39,320 nucleotides of DNA from Candidatus Woesearchaeota archaeon (GTDB lineage Archaea > Nanobdellota > Nanobdellia > SCGC-AAA011-G17 > JACQNH01), in assembly GCA_016203175.1 (NCBI GenBank), contig JACQNH010000067.1, positions 1-39,320 on the forward strand. The letters run 5' to 3'. The position numbers and the translations under genes were made by a program. The notes beneath the pieces are model-generated. The model ran no database searches. It saw only the letters and a program-made list of their open reading frames with translations, and was not told the origin of the DNA. Below, piece after piece: positions 23,591-31,632 of this stretch (within the stretch, counting starts at the first letter, position 1; every line of letters begins with the position of its first letter).

Positions 23591-24806
23591 ATTTAGATTT
23601 CCTGATGTCGGAGAAGGGATTACAGAGGCAGAACTAATTAAATGGCTAGTTAAAGAAAGAGATAAAGTTAAAGAACATCAGGATATTGCTCAAATAGAAA
23701 CAGATAAAGCAGTTGCAGAAATCCCAAGTCCTGCAACAGGAAAAGTTTTGAAGCTATACTTTAAAGAAGGAGCAACAATTAAAGTTGGAGACATTATAAT
23801 TACAATTGATGATGGAAAAAAAGAAGTTACAACTAATCTAAAGGAATTACATAAAAAATCAGTTGCAGTTGTTGGAGAATTAGAAGAAGCTAAAGAAGTA
23901 ACAAAAGTAACTGTTATAGTACCTAAAAAAGTTTCAGAAGGAATCTTAGCAACTCCTAAAATTAGAAATCTTGCAAATAAATTAAATGTCGATATAAATA
24001 AAATACAAGGCACAGGGCCAGAAGAAAGAATATTAGAAGAAGATATTTTAAATGCAGTTAAAGGAGTCCCACAAATAAAAAAAGAAATCCCAAAAGCAAT
24101 TACTGTTAAAAAGAAATATGATATGTGGGGTTATCTTGAAAGAATACCATTAAAAGGAATAAGAAAAACTATAGCAGAAAATATGATTAAGTCATTACAA
24201 ACCACAGCTCAAGTTACCTCAATGGACGATATTGATATTACAAATTTATGGAATAAAAGAGAAAAAGAAAAATTAAATGCAGAAAAGAAAGGTATTAAAT
24301 TAACATTGCTTCCATCTATAATTAAAGCAGTTGTTGAAGGTCTAAAAAAACATCCTTATTTAAATGCTTCATTGCAAGAAGATGAAATTATTTTAAAAAA
24401 ATATTACAATATTGGTATAGCAGTTGCAACAGAAGATGGTTTGTTAGTCCCAGTAATTAAAGGTGCAGACCAAAAAGATCTTTATTCATTAGCAAAAGAA
24501 ATCCAAGATTTATCAGAAAAAGCAAAAAATAGGAAATTAGACTTAATGGACATGAAAGGTAGTTCTTTAACAATAACAAACTATGGCAGCATTAATGGTA
24601 CATATGGTACACCAATAATAAATCCAGGAGAAAGTGCAATCTTAGGATTAGGAAGAACATTTGATAGAGTAGTTTTAATAAACAACAAACCAGAAAATAG
24701 AAAAATACTGCCAGTTTCATTAACCTTTGATCATCAAGTTTTAGATGGAGCAGAAGCAGCACAATTCCTAAAAGACATTAAAGGAATATTAGAAAACTAT
24801 AAGTAA
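23580..24806 (+). CDS. pdhC: dihydrolipoamide acyltransferase E2
   Basis: Domains in order: one N-terminal lipoyl domain (lipoylated Lys in ETDKAVAEIPSP near residue 43), a peripheral-subunit-binding domain (ILATPKIRNLANKLNVDINKIQGTGPEERILEEDIL), and the catalytic acetyltransferase domain, ending with the active-site FDHQVLDGAEAAQF. It moves the acetyl group from lipoyl to CoA and forms the core of the complex. No E3 (dihydrolipoamide dehydrogenase) gene is in the operon or window, so it must lie elsewhere or be replaced. Confidence 0.93.
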   Translation: MVYEFRFPDVGEGITEAELIKWLVKERDKVKEHQDIAQIETDKAVAEIPSPATGKVLKLYFKEGATIKVGDIIITIDDGKKEVTTNLKELHKKSVAVVGELEEAKEVTKVTVIVPKKVSEGILATPKIRNLANKLNVDINKIQGTGPEERILEEDILNAVKGVPQIKKEIPKAITVKKKYDMWGYLERIPLKGIRKTIAENMIKSLQTTAQVTSMDDIDITNLWNKREKEKLNAEKKGIKLTLLPSIIKAVVEGLKKHPYLNASLQEDEIILKKYYNIGIAVATEDGLLVPVIKGADQKDLYSLAKEIQDLSEKAKNRKLDLMDMKGSSLTITNYGSINGTYGTPIINPGESAILGLGRTFDRVVLINNKPENRKILPVSLTFDHQVLDGAEAAQFLKDIKGILENYK

Positions 24807-24838
24807 GTTTTAAATATTAATATAAATACCAAATTAGC

Positions 24839-25039
24839 ATGGAAAAAGAGGATATAGAACTGTTAACAAAAGTCACTACTTCATATGCAACAGTCATTGG
24901 TGTTGGTGGTGCAACTCTTTACTACCTCAGCCAAATAAGAGAAATCAAAGGATTATCACTACTTTTTATAATTATCGTTTACATCACAGGCTTATACTTC
25001 GCAATAGTAGGAATAAGGAGGTCAAAATTTCAATGGTAG
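24839..25039 (+). CDS. small membrane protein (66 aa)
   Basis: Two hydrophobic helices are visible (VIGVGGATLYYLSQI and LLFIIIVYITGLYFAIVGI). A TATA-like TTTTAAATATTAATATAAAT lies 20-32 bases before the ATG. It sits between E2 and the MNT-HEPN/acdA genes and overlaps the next tiny ORF. No family recognised. Confidence 0.55.
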   Translation: MEKEDIELLTKVTTSYATVIGVGGATLYYLSQIREIKGLSLLFIIIVYITGLYFAIVGIRRSKFQW

Positions 25040-25143
25040 AATCTAAAATTAAAAAAGAAGATTGGGTAGGTTGGTTATATCTCATTATAAGTTTATTATT
25101 AATACTGCTTTTTTTCTATTTAGTTTTTATAAAGCAGTTTTAA
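25033..25143 (+). CDS. tiny membrane protein (36 aa), absent from the ORF track
   Basis: The frame MVESKIKKEDWVGWLYLI has one long hydrophobic helix (LIISLLLILLFFYLVFI) and a basic end. It overlaps the stop of the 66-aa gene. A Shine-Dalgarno AAGGAGG lies inside that gene about 11 bases upstream of this ATG, which supports real translation. Confidence 0.55.
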   Translation: MVESKIKKEDWVGWLYLIISLLLILLFFYLVFIKQF

Positions 25144-25164
25144 AATACTATAAAATGAGGTTAA

Positions 25165-25229
25165 ATGATAAACTTAGATAACTTTTTCAAACCAAAAAGT
25201 ATTGCAATTATTGGTGCTTCAAGAAAAAA
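25165..25229 (+). repeat. acdA 5'-end duplication, copy 1 (fused to the MNT gene)
   Basis: These 65 bases from the ATG match 26328-26392, the start of the intact acdA, with a single T/C difference. The few bases before the ATG, including a GAGG ribosome-binding site, are also similar. The copies bracket the MNT-HEPN pair. Confidence 0.95.
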
Positions 25230-25863
25230 CCAACAACAAACCGAAAGCTTTTTAAATGTGTATTTATCCACACAGTTGAGTAAAATGCTACACAACTATT
25301 GTAAATTATTAAATGAATACCTTGGGGATTATACTAAGAAGGTTCATGGTAGGGGTTTGGTTGGAAAAGTCCCGCTTAGTCAGAAATCTATAGCCGTATC
25401 ACTTAAAGAACTAGAAAAGAAAGGATTATTAAAATCAGATAAAAAAGGGAACATAAAGTTTTTCGGTCTTAATTTACTTAATCCAGAAATAAAAGATGTT
25501 TTAACAATAACTGAAATAGATAGAAAAATTGAATTTTTAAGAAAACATAGAAAAATTGCAAACATATTCAATAAGGACCATAGAGTAATAGGTGTATTTG
25601 GAAGCTATGCAAAAGACACACAAACTAAAGATTCGGACATAGACTTGTTCATAATAGGTAAAAAGATTAAGGGAGATTACGATAAAAAAGGGAAAATATT
25701 TGACCTGAAGATAAGCATAAAATATTTTACTGAAACCATTTTCAGGAAATTGGCAAAAGACAAAGATCCACTTATAAAAGAAATAATAGAAAAACATGTT
25801 TTAATATTTGGGATAGAACGGTTCATTTCTATAATATGGGAGGATTATTATGGTTTCAATTAA
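25165..25863 (+). CDS. AcdA-leader / MNT nucleotidyltransferase fusion
   Basis: Residues 1-21 (MINLDNFFKPKSIAIIG...) are a copy of the AcdA N-terminus. After a short linker comes a winged-helix-like part (GKVPLSQKSIAVSLKELEKKGLLKSD, about 65-95). A minimal nucleotidyltransferase domain follows, with FGSYAKDTQTKDSDIDLFII carrying the GS and DxD metal site. MNT proteins pair with HEPN proteins as toxin-antitoxin units; in characterised systems the MNT adenylylates and silences HEPN. The natural start of the MNT gene was probably downstream of the fused leader, for example MLHNYC at residue 40. Translation now uses the acdA start signals. It overlaps the HEPN gene by 14 bases. Confidence 0.85.
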   Translation: MINLDNFFKPKSIAIIGASRKNQQQTESFLNVYLSTQLSKMLHNYCKLLNEYLGDYTKKVHGRGLVGKVPLSQKSIAVSLKELEKKGLLKSDKKGNIKFFGLNLLNPEIKDVLTITEIDRKIEFLRKHRKIANIFNKDHRVIGVFGSYAKDTQTKDSDIDLFIIGKKIKGDYDKKGKIFDLKISIKYFTETIFRKLAKDKDPLIKEIIEKHVLIFGIERFISIIWEDYYGFN

Positions 25864-26326
25864 ATGGTGCCTAAAACAAAAATTAGGTATTAGAATTTTA
25901 GAACCTAACACGAATATATGTAATTCGTATTTGATGATGGCTGAGGAATCAATAGAAGAATTAGAAAGGATAAAAACAAAGATTTGGATAGCAACTGCTT
26001 CATATTATACTTTTTATTATTCTTTATACGCTCTAATTATAAGGTTAGGAATTAAATGTGAAATACATTCCTGTTCTTTAGAATTTATGAAAGAATATTT
26101 AAAAGAGTTTTATGATGAAATTGATATTGAACTTATTAATAAAGCATTTTTTGCAAGAAATGACCTACAATACTATACAAATCGACCTGTAGAAGAGAAT
26201 ATCATAAATGAAATTAAAATCGGTTGCAAAGATTTTTACATAAAAACAAAAGATATTATAATTAAATTAACCGAAGAGCAAATAAACAATATTAGAGACA
26301 GAATACAATGTTTAAAAGAGGATTAA
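25850..26326 (+). CDS. HEPN domain protein (UPF0332-like), partner of MNT
   Basis: A four-helix HEPN bundle is suggested by IATASYYTFYYSLYALIIRLGIKCEIHSCSLEFMKEYL, which matches the UPF0332 pattern of a Tyr-rich helix then a Lys/Cys-x-x-His turn. The usual RNase motif R-x4-6-H is replaced by ARNDLQYY, without the His, so the catalytic state is uncertain. It overlaps the MNT gene by 14 bases and ends directly before the intact acdA ATG (one base between). Confidence 0.8.
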   Translation: MVSIKWCLKQKLGIRILEPNTNICNSYLMMAEESIEELERIKTKIWIATASYYTFYYSLYALIIRLGIKCEIHSCSLEFMKEYLKEFYDEIDIELINKAFFARNDLQYYTNRPVEENIINEIKIGCKDFYIKTKDIIIKLTEEQINNIRDRIQCLKED

Positions 26327-26327
26327 A

Positions 26328-26392
26328 ATGATAAACTTAGATAACTTTTTCAAACCAAAAAGCATTGCAATTATTGGTGCTTCAAGAAAAAA
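26328..26392 (+). repeat. acdA 5'-end duplication, copy 2 (in the intact gene)
   Basis: This is the start of the complete acdA; it matches 25165-25229 at 64 of 65 bases. Homology ends within the A-run after codon 21, where copy 1 turns into MNT sequence. Confidence 0.95.
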
Positions 26393-27689
26393 AGGTAAAG
26401 TTGGCAATGTTTTAGTAGAAAATTTATTACATTCCAAATTTAAAGGAAAAATTTATCCGGTAAATCCAAAAGCAAATAAAATACTAAACCTAAAATGCTA
26501 CAAATCAGTTCTAAATATAAAAGAAAAAATAGACTTAGCGGTACTAGCAATTCCAGCAGAAATTATTTTAAAAAGCATCAAAGAATGCAACAAAAAAGAA
26601 GTTAAAGATATTTTAATTATAACAGCAGGTTTCTCAGAAATAGGAAATACAAAATTAGAAAATGAATTAAAACAGTACATTGAAAAAAATCAGATCAGGA
26701 TGATAGGTCCAAATGTTTTAGGAATTCTAGATTTTCATACAAAATTAGACACAATATTCTTACCAAGAACAAGATTAAAAAGACCAGAAGCAGGTTGCAT
26801 AAGTTTCGTTACTCAATCAGGCGCAGCAGGTTCAGCAGTTTTAGACCTAGCAACATTTGAAGGACATAAATTTGCAAAATTCATAAGCTACGGCAATGCA
26901 ACTACAATAGATGAAACAGATATTATAGAATATTTAGGTAATGACAAAGATACTAAAGTTATCTGTTTATACATAGAGGGTATTAAAGATGGAAGAAAAT
27001 TCATGAAAGTTTTAAAAGATGTTACAAAGAAAAAGCCAGTGATAGCAATTAAAGGTGGTATTTCAGAACAAGGTTCTAAAGCAACATTGTCTCACACTGG
27101 TTCTCTAGCAGGGGACTATAAAGTTTATTCAGGGGTATTTAAACAATTAAATATAATCCAAGCTGAAAACCTGGAAGACATGTTAGATTATGCTTATATC
27201 TTTGAAAGCATGCTTAAACCAAAAGGAAATAGAGTACAAATAATTACAAATGGTGGCGGTTACGGAATATTAACAGTAGATGCAATTTCAAAAACTAAAA
27301 ATCTGCAGTTAGCTCAATTAACAGAAAAAACTAAAAATTATTTAAAAAAACAATTCCCAAAAACAGTTACAGTAAATAACCCAATAGATTTAGTTGGAGA
27401 TGCAGACAATAAAAGATATGAGCTAGCAATTAATGCCTGTTTACAGGATAATAATGTAGATCTAATCTTACTAATAGTTTTATATCAAACACCATTATTA
27501 ACATTTGAAATTACAGATTTATTAGCAAAAGAAATCCATAAATCAAAAAAACCAATAGTTATAGTCAGTACAGGTGGAGAGATAATAAACAAATTCAAGA
27601 AAGTTTTAGAAGAAAAAGGCATTGTTACATATACCTTCCCGCATGAAGCTGTAAAAGCTTTGAGCGCACTAGTTGAATACTATTTTTAA
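26328..27689 (+). CDS. acdA: ADP-forming acetyl-CoA synthetase alpha subunit
   Basis: The CoA-binding Rossmann domain opens with SIAIIGASRKKGKVGN. The ligase-CoA domains contain VTQSGAAGSAVLDLA and the phospho-His loop GSKATLSHTGSLAGD, with the catalytic His. At 453 residues it is the alpha chain alone; the ATP-grasp beta chain is not in the window. Acd enzymes convert acetyl-CoA, ADP and phosphate to acetate, CoA and ATP. Together with the upstream pyruvate dehydrogenase this gives pyruvate-to-acetate fermentation with ATP gain. The gene has been rebuilt behind the MNT-HEPN pair, with its own AGAGGATTAAAATG start region. Its stop overlaps that of the AbiEii-like gene at TTAA. Confidence 0.93.
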   Translation: MINLDNFFKPKSIAIIGASRKKGKVGNVLVENLLHSKFKGKIYPVNPKANKILNLKCYKSVLNIKEKIDLAVLAIPAEIILKSIKECNKKEVKDILIITAGFSEIGNTKLENELKQYIEKNQIRMIGPNVLGILDFHTKLDTIFLPRTRLKRPEAGCISFVTQSGAAGSAVLDLATFEGHKFAKFISYGNATTIDETDIIEYLGNDKDTKVICLYIEGIKDGRKFMKVLKDVTKKKPVIAIKGGISEQGSKATLSHTGSLAGDYKVYSGVFKQLNIIQAENLEDMLDYAYIFESMLKPKGNRVQIITNGGGYGILTVDAISKTKNLQLAQLTEKTKNYLKKQFPKTVTVNNPIDLVGDADNKRYELAINACLQDNNVDLILLIVLYQTPLLTFEITDLLAKEIHKSKKPIVIVSTGGEIINKFKKVLEEKGIVTYTFPHEAVKALSALVEYYF

Positions 27690-28366
27690 TCTATTAAATA
27701 TTTTAGATTTTTAAGTTTATTAATATCAATATCATATTTCTTCTCCAGAAACACCCCTTTAAATGAATTTATAAATTTTTTTCTATCCAATAGGCTAATT
27801 AAATTTTTTATATTTGATGCAACAATGTTTTTGTCACAATCCTTTAAAAATAATTTTATTTTACTAATGTCTGTATCTTTAATTAACGATGCAATATCTC
27901 TAAAGTCAGTCAACCTCCCAGCCTGTAATTTCAAAGCAATTAATAATTCTTTAACAGGTATTTTTGCTATAATCTCTCTTTCCAGTCCTTTGATTTTATT
28001 TTTTACAGAATTTTCATTTATCTTTTCAAAGCTAATAGATGAATTAGTCTGTCTTATACCCATCCCTCCAACAAGCAAGTCAATATTAATAGACAAATCA
28101 TTTTTCTTTTCATACCTGATGAATACTGTTGAATACAAATTCTCAAGTTCCTTCGAGATGGTTTTCTTAAAGCCGTTTTGAGACAATAAATTTTCAAACT
28201 TTTGAACATCACCAGATCTTACTACAACATCAGCATCGACAGAAAATCTATGCTTAAAGGCAGAAACAGCATATCCACCAACCAAAACAAAGTCAAGATT
28301 ACCATCAATAAAATTCTGCAAAATTTCAAATATGTCATTTTCCCTTTTAATAAATTTTTCAAACAT
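27686..28366 (-). CDS. AbiEii-like nucleotidyltransferase toxin
   Basis: The DNA-polymerase-beta-like fold is marked by DFVLVGGYAVSAFKHRFSVDADVVV, the GGxA and DxD signature of AbiEii/AbiGii proteins. A later LIALKLQAGRLTDFRDIASLI matches the family pattern (K...R..D..D). These proteins act as toxins that modify tRNA or nucleotides and protect against phage. It overlaps its probable antitoxin gene upstream by 8 bases, and overlaps the acdA stop by 4 bases at TTAA on the opposite strand. Confidence 0.82.
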   Translation of the reverse strand: MFEKFIKRENDIFEILQNFIDGNLDFVLVGGYAVSAFKHRFSVDADVVVRSGDVQKFENLLSQNGFKKTISKELENLYSTVFIRYEKKNDLSINIDLLVGGMGIRQTNSSISFEKINENSVKNKIKGLEREIIAKIPVKELLIALKLQAGRLTDFRDIASLIKDTDISKIKLFLKDCDKNIVASNIKNLISLLDRKKFINSFKGVFLEKKYDIDINKLKNLKYLID

Positions 28367-29000
28367 AATTAACCTCCTTGTATTTTACTTTAAAATTTTT
28401 ATTATACATTTCCTCAACCATTTCTAAAGCAGGTTGAAAATTATAGACATATTTCTTCATGAATACTATTGTATCTTCGAAGCTATCAACAGGAATATCA
28501 TCCAAAAAAGAAACTTTAAAATCATCTAATATCTCAATATTATAAAATACCCATTTCTTTTTATTTATTTTTAAGCCCAATTTCTTACAATACTCCAAGA
28601 AAATATTACAATCATTTTTTTTTATTTTTATAAAGATAGGATAGTAATCTTTTGACCTTGCAATATTGTATCCACCTTTTGTCCAAACATATACTGCATC
28701 AGTTTTTGTAAAACAATATTTTATCCCAAACAAACCTAAAACTGCATAATTAAAGCCTATATCATGATTAAAATTTGATTTTATATAATTCAAAGTATTC
28801 CTATAAAATTTATTATTTTCTTTTAAATATAATTTTAATCCAACCTGTTTAAAACAATCTAATTTAATCAATTCCTTAACCCACTTATAAGTCCAACCGT
28901 AGCTCAAATTAATCCTTTTAGATATCGCATTAATAGAATCTACCTTTCTTGCGGCTATAATTATTTTCATTACATGCTCATTTAATACATCTATTTCCAT
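28359..29000 (-). CDS. winged-helix protein, probable AbiEi-like antitoxin
   Basis: The N-terminal 50 residues form a helix-turn-helix (SINAISKRINLSYGWTYKWVKELIKLDCFKQVG). The remainder is alpha/beta with DAVYVWTKGGYNIARSKDYY and a long C-terminal helix. Pairing and overlap with the AbiEii-like gene support an antitoxin and repressor role, although the C-terminal part is not clearly AbiEi_4. I choose ATG 29000 over 29009 because a TATA box (GTTTTAAATACT) lies about 27 bases upstream. Confidence 0.65.
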   Translation of the reverse strand: MEIDVLNEHVMKIIIAARKVDSINAISKRINLSYGWTYKWVKELIKLDCFKQVGLKLYLKENNKFYRNTLNYIKSNFNHDIGFNYAVLGLFGIKYCFTKTDAVYVWTKGGYNIARSKDYYPIFIKIKKNDCNIFLEYCKKLGLKINKKKWVFYNIEILDDFKVSFLDDIPVDSFEDTIVFMKKYVYNFQPALEMVEEMYNKNFKVKYKEVNYV

Positions 29001-29003
29001 AGC

Positions 29004-29019
29004 TATCATTATAGTGATA
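29004..29019. promoter_or_regulatory. small inverted repeat, possible operator of the AbiE-like pair
   Basis: TATCA-TTATAG-TGATA sits between the TATA box and the start codon of the AbiEi-like gene, where a self-repressing antitoxin would bind. The half-sites are short, so this is tentative. Confidence 0.35.
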
Positions 29020-29100
29020 ATTAGTATTTAAAACTTTCTATGTCCTAACTAACCTATTTAACAATAGTTTAAATAAGAAAGTTATATTAAAGAAAATAAA

Positions 29101-29110
29101 TATTTTTAAA
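29101..29110 (+). promoter_or_regulatory. probable TATA box for guaA
   Basis: TATTTTTAAA is centred about 27 bases before the guaA ATG at 29133, which suits a leaderless transcript. Confidence 0.55.
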
Positions 29111-29132
29111 CAAGTCACAGTAACAATAAACA

Positions 29133-30959
29133 ATGCGAGAAAAAGGAATTGCTATAATTGACTTTGGTAGCCAATATACTCAAACTATAGCAAGACGCAT
29201 AAGATATTTAAATGTTTTTTCTGAAATTTTTGATTCGAATATTAGACCTTCTGAACTAGAAAACGCTGTTGGGGTTATAGGTTCTGGTGGACCCGCCAGT
29301 GTTTACGAAGCAGAAAGTCCAAGATGTAACCCAAAAATCTGGACAATGAACATGCCTAAATTACTAATTTGCTATGCCTTCCAATTATTTGCACATGAAG
29401 AAGGGGGTCGAACTGTTAAGGGAAATAAATCTGGAGAATATGGAAAAGCAAAACTTATAATAGAGAATGATGCTTCGATATTTAAAGATTTACCGGAAAC
29501 ACAAACAGTATGGATGAGTCATGGAGATAGAGTAGAATCACTGCCCCCTGGAATGTTAAAACTAGCTTACACTAAGGACTGTGAATTTGCTGCAGCTTAT
29601 GATCCGGATTCAAAAACAATAGGTTTCCAATTCCATCCTGAAGTAGATGATACCGAATTTGGAATGCAAATGCTTAATAATTTCCTCAATTTATGTAAAA
29701 GACCTGAAAAAGAATGGACATATCAAAGGTTCATAGAAGAAGTGCCTGAAAGAATAAGAGAATTTGTTGGAGGAAGAAATGTCGTGCATCTTACAAGCGG
29801 TGGAAAAGACAGTTCAATTGCAGCTGTATTTATTGATCGAACTATTAAAGAAGCAAGTAAAAAGAGATTCTTGTATATTAATTGCGGTGTTGGACGCAAA
29901 GATGAAGTTAAAAAAGTAGTAAAGAACTTAAAAGATATTGGGATTGAATTAATAGTTCTAGACACAAGTGAAGAACTTGAGAAAGAGCTTTTTGGTATTA
30001 CAGATGCAGAAGAAAAACGTGAAATTATTGGTAGACATTATATAAGACATGCTCAACTATTTGCAGGACAGGAATATGGCAATAACTGGGTTATTGGTCA
30101 GGGAACAATCTATCCAGACCACATAGAAAGCAAAGGCACAAAAAATTCTGCAAAAATAAAAACCCACCACAACAGAGTTAAAGAAGTTTTAGAATTAATG
30201 AAACAAGGTAAAATACTAGAGCCAAATTTATATTTATTTAAAGACGATATTGAAACAATAGCAAAAATTTTTGCTGAAACTAATGGGTTAGAGGGCTTAG
30301 CTGAAATATTTGCACCACAACACCCATTTCCAGGACCAGGTCTTGCTATAAGGAGTTTATGTAGTAAAGGCGAAACAAGAAACGATTTTAAAGAACTTAC
30401 TTCTGAAGTCAAAGGTATTTCTAGAAAGTATAATTTAGATGCCTTAGTCTTACCAATTTTATCTGTTGGGGTGCAAGGAGATGGAAGAACTTATGCCCCC
30501 CCTGTAGCTATTTGGGGAAAAACAAGATCATGGGATGAACTAGCTGAAATTAGCACTATGATAACAAATACAATGAAAGGTAGAGTGAACAGAGTTATAA
30601 TCCCTTTACAACCCTCTGAAATAAAAAATGTAGATTTAAGAGAATCATATATAACTAGAGAACGATTAAAAAAACTTCAAGAAGCAGATCATATAACTAT
30701 GAAGCACCTAGAAGAATCAAAAGAGATGAAAAATATTCAACAATGCCCAACAATAGCAATTCCACTGGAAATTAATAGCAGTTCAGGAGAAAGTATCGTA
30801 TTAAGGCCGTTTAAAACTAGAGATTTTATGACCGGCACTTTTGGTCGATTAAGTAATCAAGTAATAGACGATGTTGTTAAAGAAATATTAGGTTTAGGTT
30901 ACGGGGCTGTTTTTTACGATATTACAAATAAACCCCCAGGAACAACAGAGTGGGAATGA
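29133..30959 (+). CDS. guaA: GMP synthase (glutamine-hydrolysing), eukaryote-like long form
   Basis: It converts XMP to GMP using ATP and glutamine. The GATase class I domain shows LICYAFQ (nucleophile Cys near 89) and FQFHPEVDD (His, Glu). The PP-loop ATPase domain has SGGKDSS, where most family members have SGGVDS, and HPFPGPGLAIR. The C-terminal part after that motif is about 210 residues, against about 120 in the bacterial enzyme. It contains SVGVQGDGRTY, RPFKTRDFMTG and the end KPPGTTEWE, which I recall from the long eukaryotic GMP synthase. Many archaea instead encode two separate subunits. Its stop abuts the stop of the opposed kinase gene. Confidence 0.93.
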   Translation: MREKGIAIIDFGSQYTQTIARRIRYLNVFSEIFDSNIRPSELENAVGVIGSGGPASVYEAESPRCNPKIWTMNMPKLLICYAFQLFAHEEGGRTVKGNKSGEYGKAKLIIENDASIFKDLPETQTVWMSHGDRVESLPPGMLKLAYTKDCEFAAAYDPDSKTIGFQFHPEVDDTEFGMQMLNNFLNLCKRPEKEWTYQRFIEEVPERIREFVGGRNVVHLTSGGKDSSIAAVFIDRTIKEASKKRFLYINCGVGRKDEVKKVVKNLKDIGIELIVLDTSEELEKELFGITDAEEKREIIGRHYIRHAQLFAGQEYGNNWVIGQGTIYPDHIESKGTKNSAKIKTHHNRVKEVLELMKQGKILEPNLYLFKDDIETIAKIFAETNGLEGLAEIFAPQHPFPGPGLAIRSLCSKGETRNDFKELTSEVKGISRKYNLDALVLPILSVGVQGDGRTYAPPVAIWGKTRSWDELAEISTMITNTMKGRVNRVIIPLQPSEIKNVDLRESYITRERLKKLQEADHITMKHLEESKEMKNIQQCPTIAIPLEINSSSGESIVLRPFKTRDFMTGTFGRLSNQVIDDVVKEILGLGYGAVFYDITNKPPGTTEWE

Positions 30960-31589
30960 TTATCCTGAATTTTTAATAATGTCATCAACAATTTCTTCAG
31001 GCATTTTCATAGCATCCAAATAAATAATTTTAACCCTCTTCTCAATTACTTCATAAAACTGCTTTAAAAACAATTTATTTCTTTCTTTATTAGTCGCATC
31101 ATCGTATTTTCCATCTCTTTCTATAATTCTTTTTCTCTGCCTCTTTTCTAATTCTCTATCCTCAACAACTAAAAAAAGTACATCATTGATATAAATCAGC
31201 AATTTTTTTATTTCTGCTAAAAAATTTTCACTGCATTTATCTATTAAACCAGAAAAGAATGATTCAAATATAACCCTACCCTGATAATTATTCGTTTCTT
31301 TTATTCTTTCTCTAGCCAACTCTAATTTTAATTTTTCAAAATCATTGGAATTATCTTGATATCTATTTTTCAAAATAAAATCCTCTAGTTTATCCTCTAA
31401 TTCCTTTAATCTTAAATTCTTGCTATAAATAATATCCCCGTTAAAATAAGTCCCGTATTCTTTGCTAATAACATTTCTTCTAAATTGAAACTCATGCATT
31501 AAAGTAATGTCTGATTTCTTTCTTATTATAGCTTTAATTACAGTAGATTTACCAGACCCAGGAATCCCCTCTAATAAGATTAAAGCCAT
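30960..31589 (-). CDS. P-loop kinase (thymidylate/deoxynucleoside-kinase-like)
   Basis: The Walker A motif GIPGSGKST lies at residues 8-16, and an acidic strand end (VIFESFFSG) and a lid-like basic region (ELEKRQRKRIIERDG) follow as in nucleoside and nucleotide kinases. The substrate is uncertain. It lies 43 bases downstream of the MNT gene on the same strand and ends flush against the guaA stop. It could be part of the HEPN-MNT accessory unit; this is inference. Confidence 0.7.
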   Translation of the reverse strand: MALILLEGIPGSGKSTVIKAIIRKKSDITLMHEFQFRRNVISKEYGTYFNGDIIYSKNLRLKELEDKLEDFILKNRYQDNSNDFEKLKLELARERIKETNNYQGRVIFESFFSGLIDKCSENFLAEIKKLLIYINDVLFLVVEDRELEKRQRKRIIERDGKYDDATNKERNKLFLKQFYEVIEKRVKIIYLDAMKMPEEIVDDIIKNSG

Positions 31590-31632
31590 ACTTTATTGAT
31601 TAGATTAGCAATTTAAAACTTTTATCATTTCG

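Noticed and set aside
25165-26392. acdA duplication as a simple assembly artefact
   Set aside because: The copies differ by one base, and the second copy leads into complete acdA while the first is in frame with a normal MNT gene. An artefact remains possible and should be tested with long reads, but the similar gatA case makes biology more likely.
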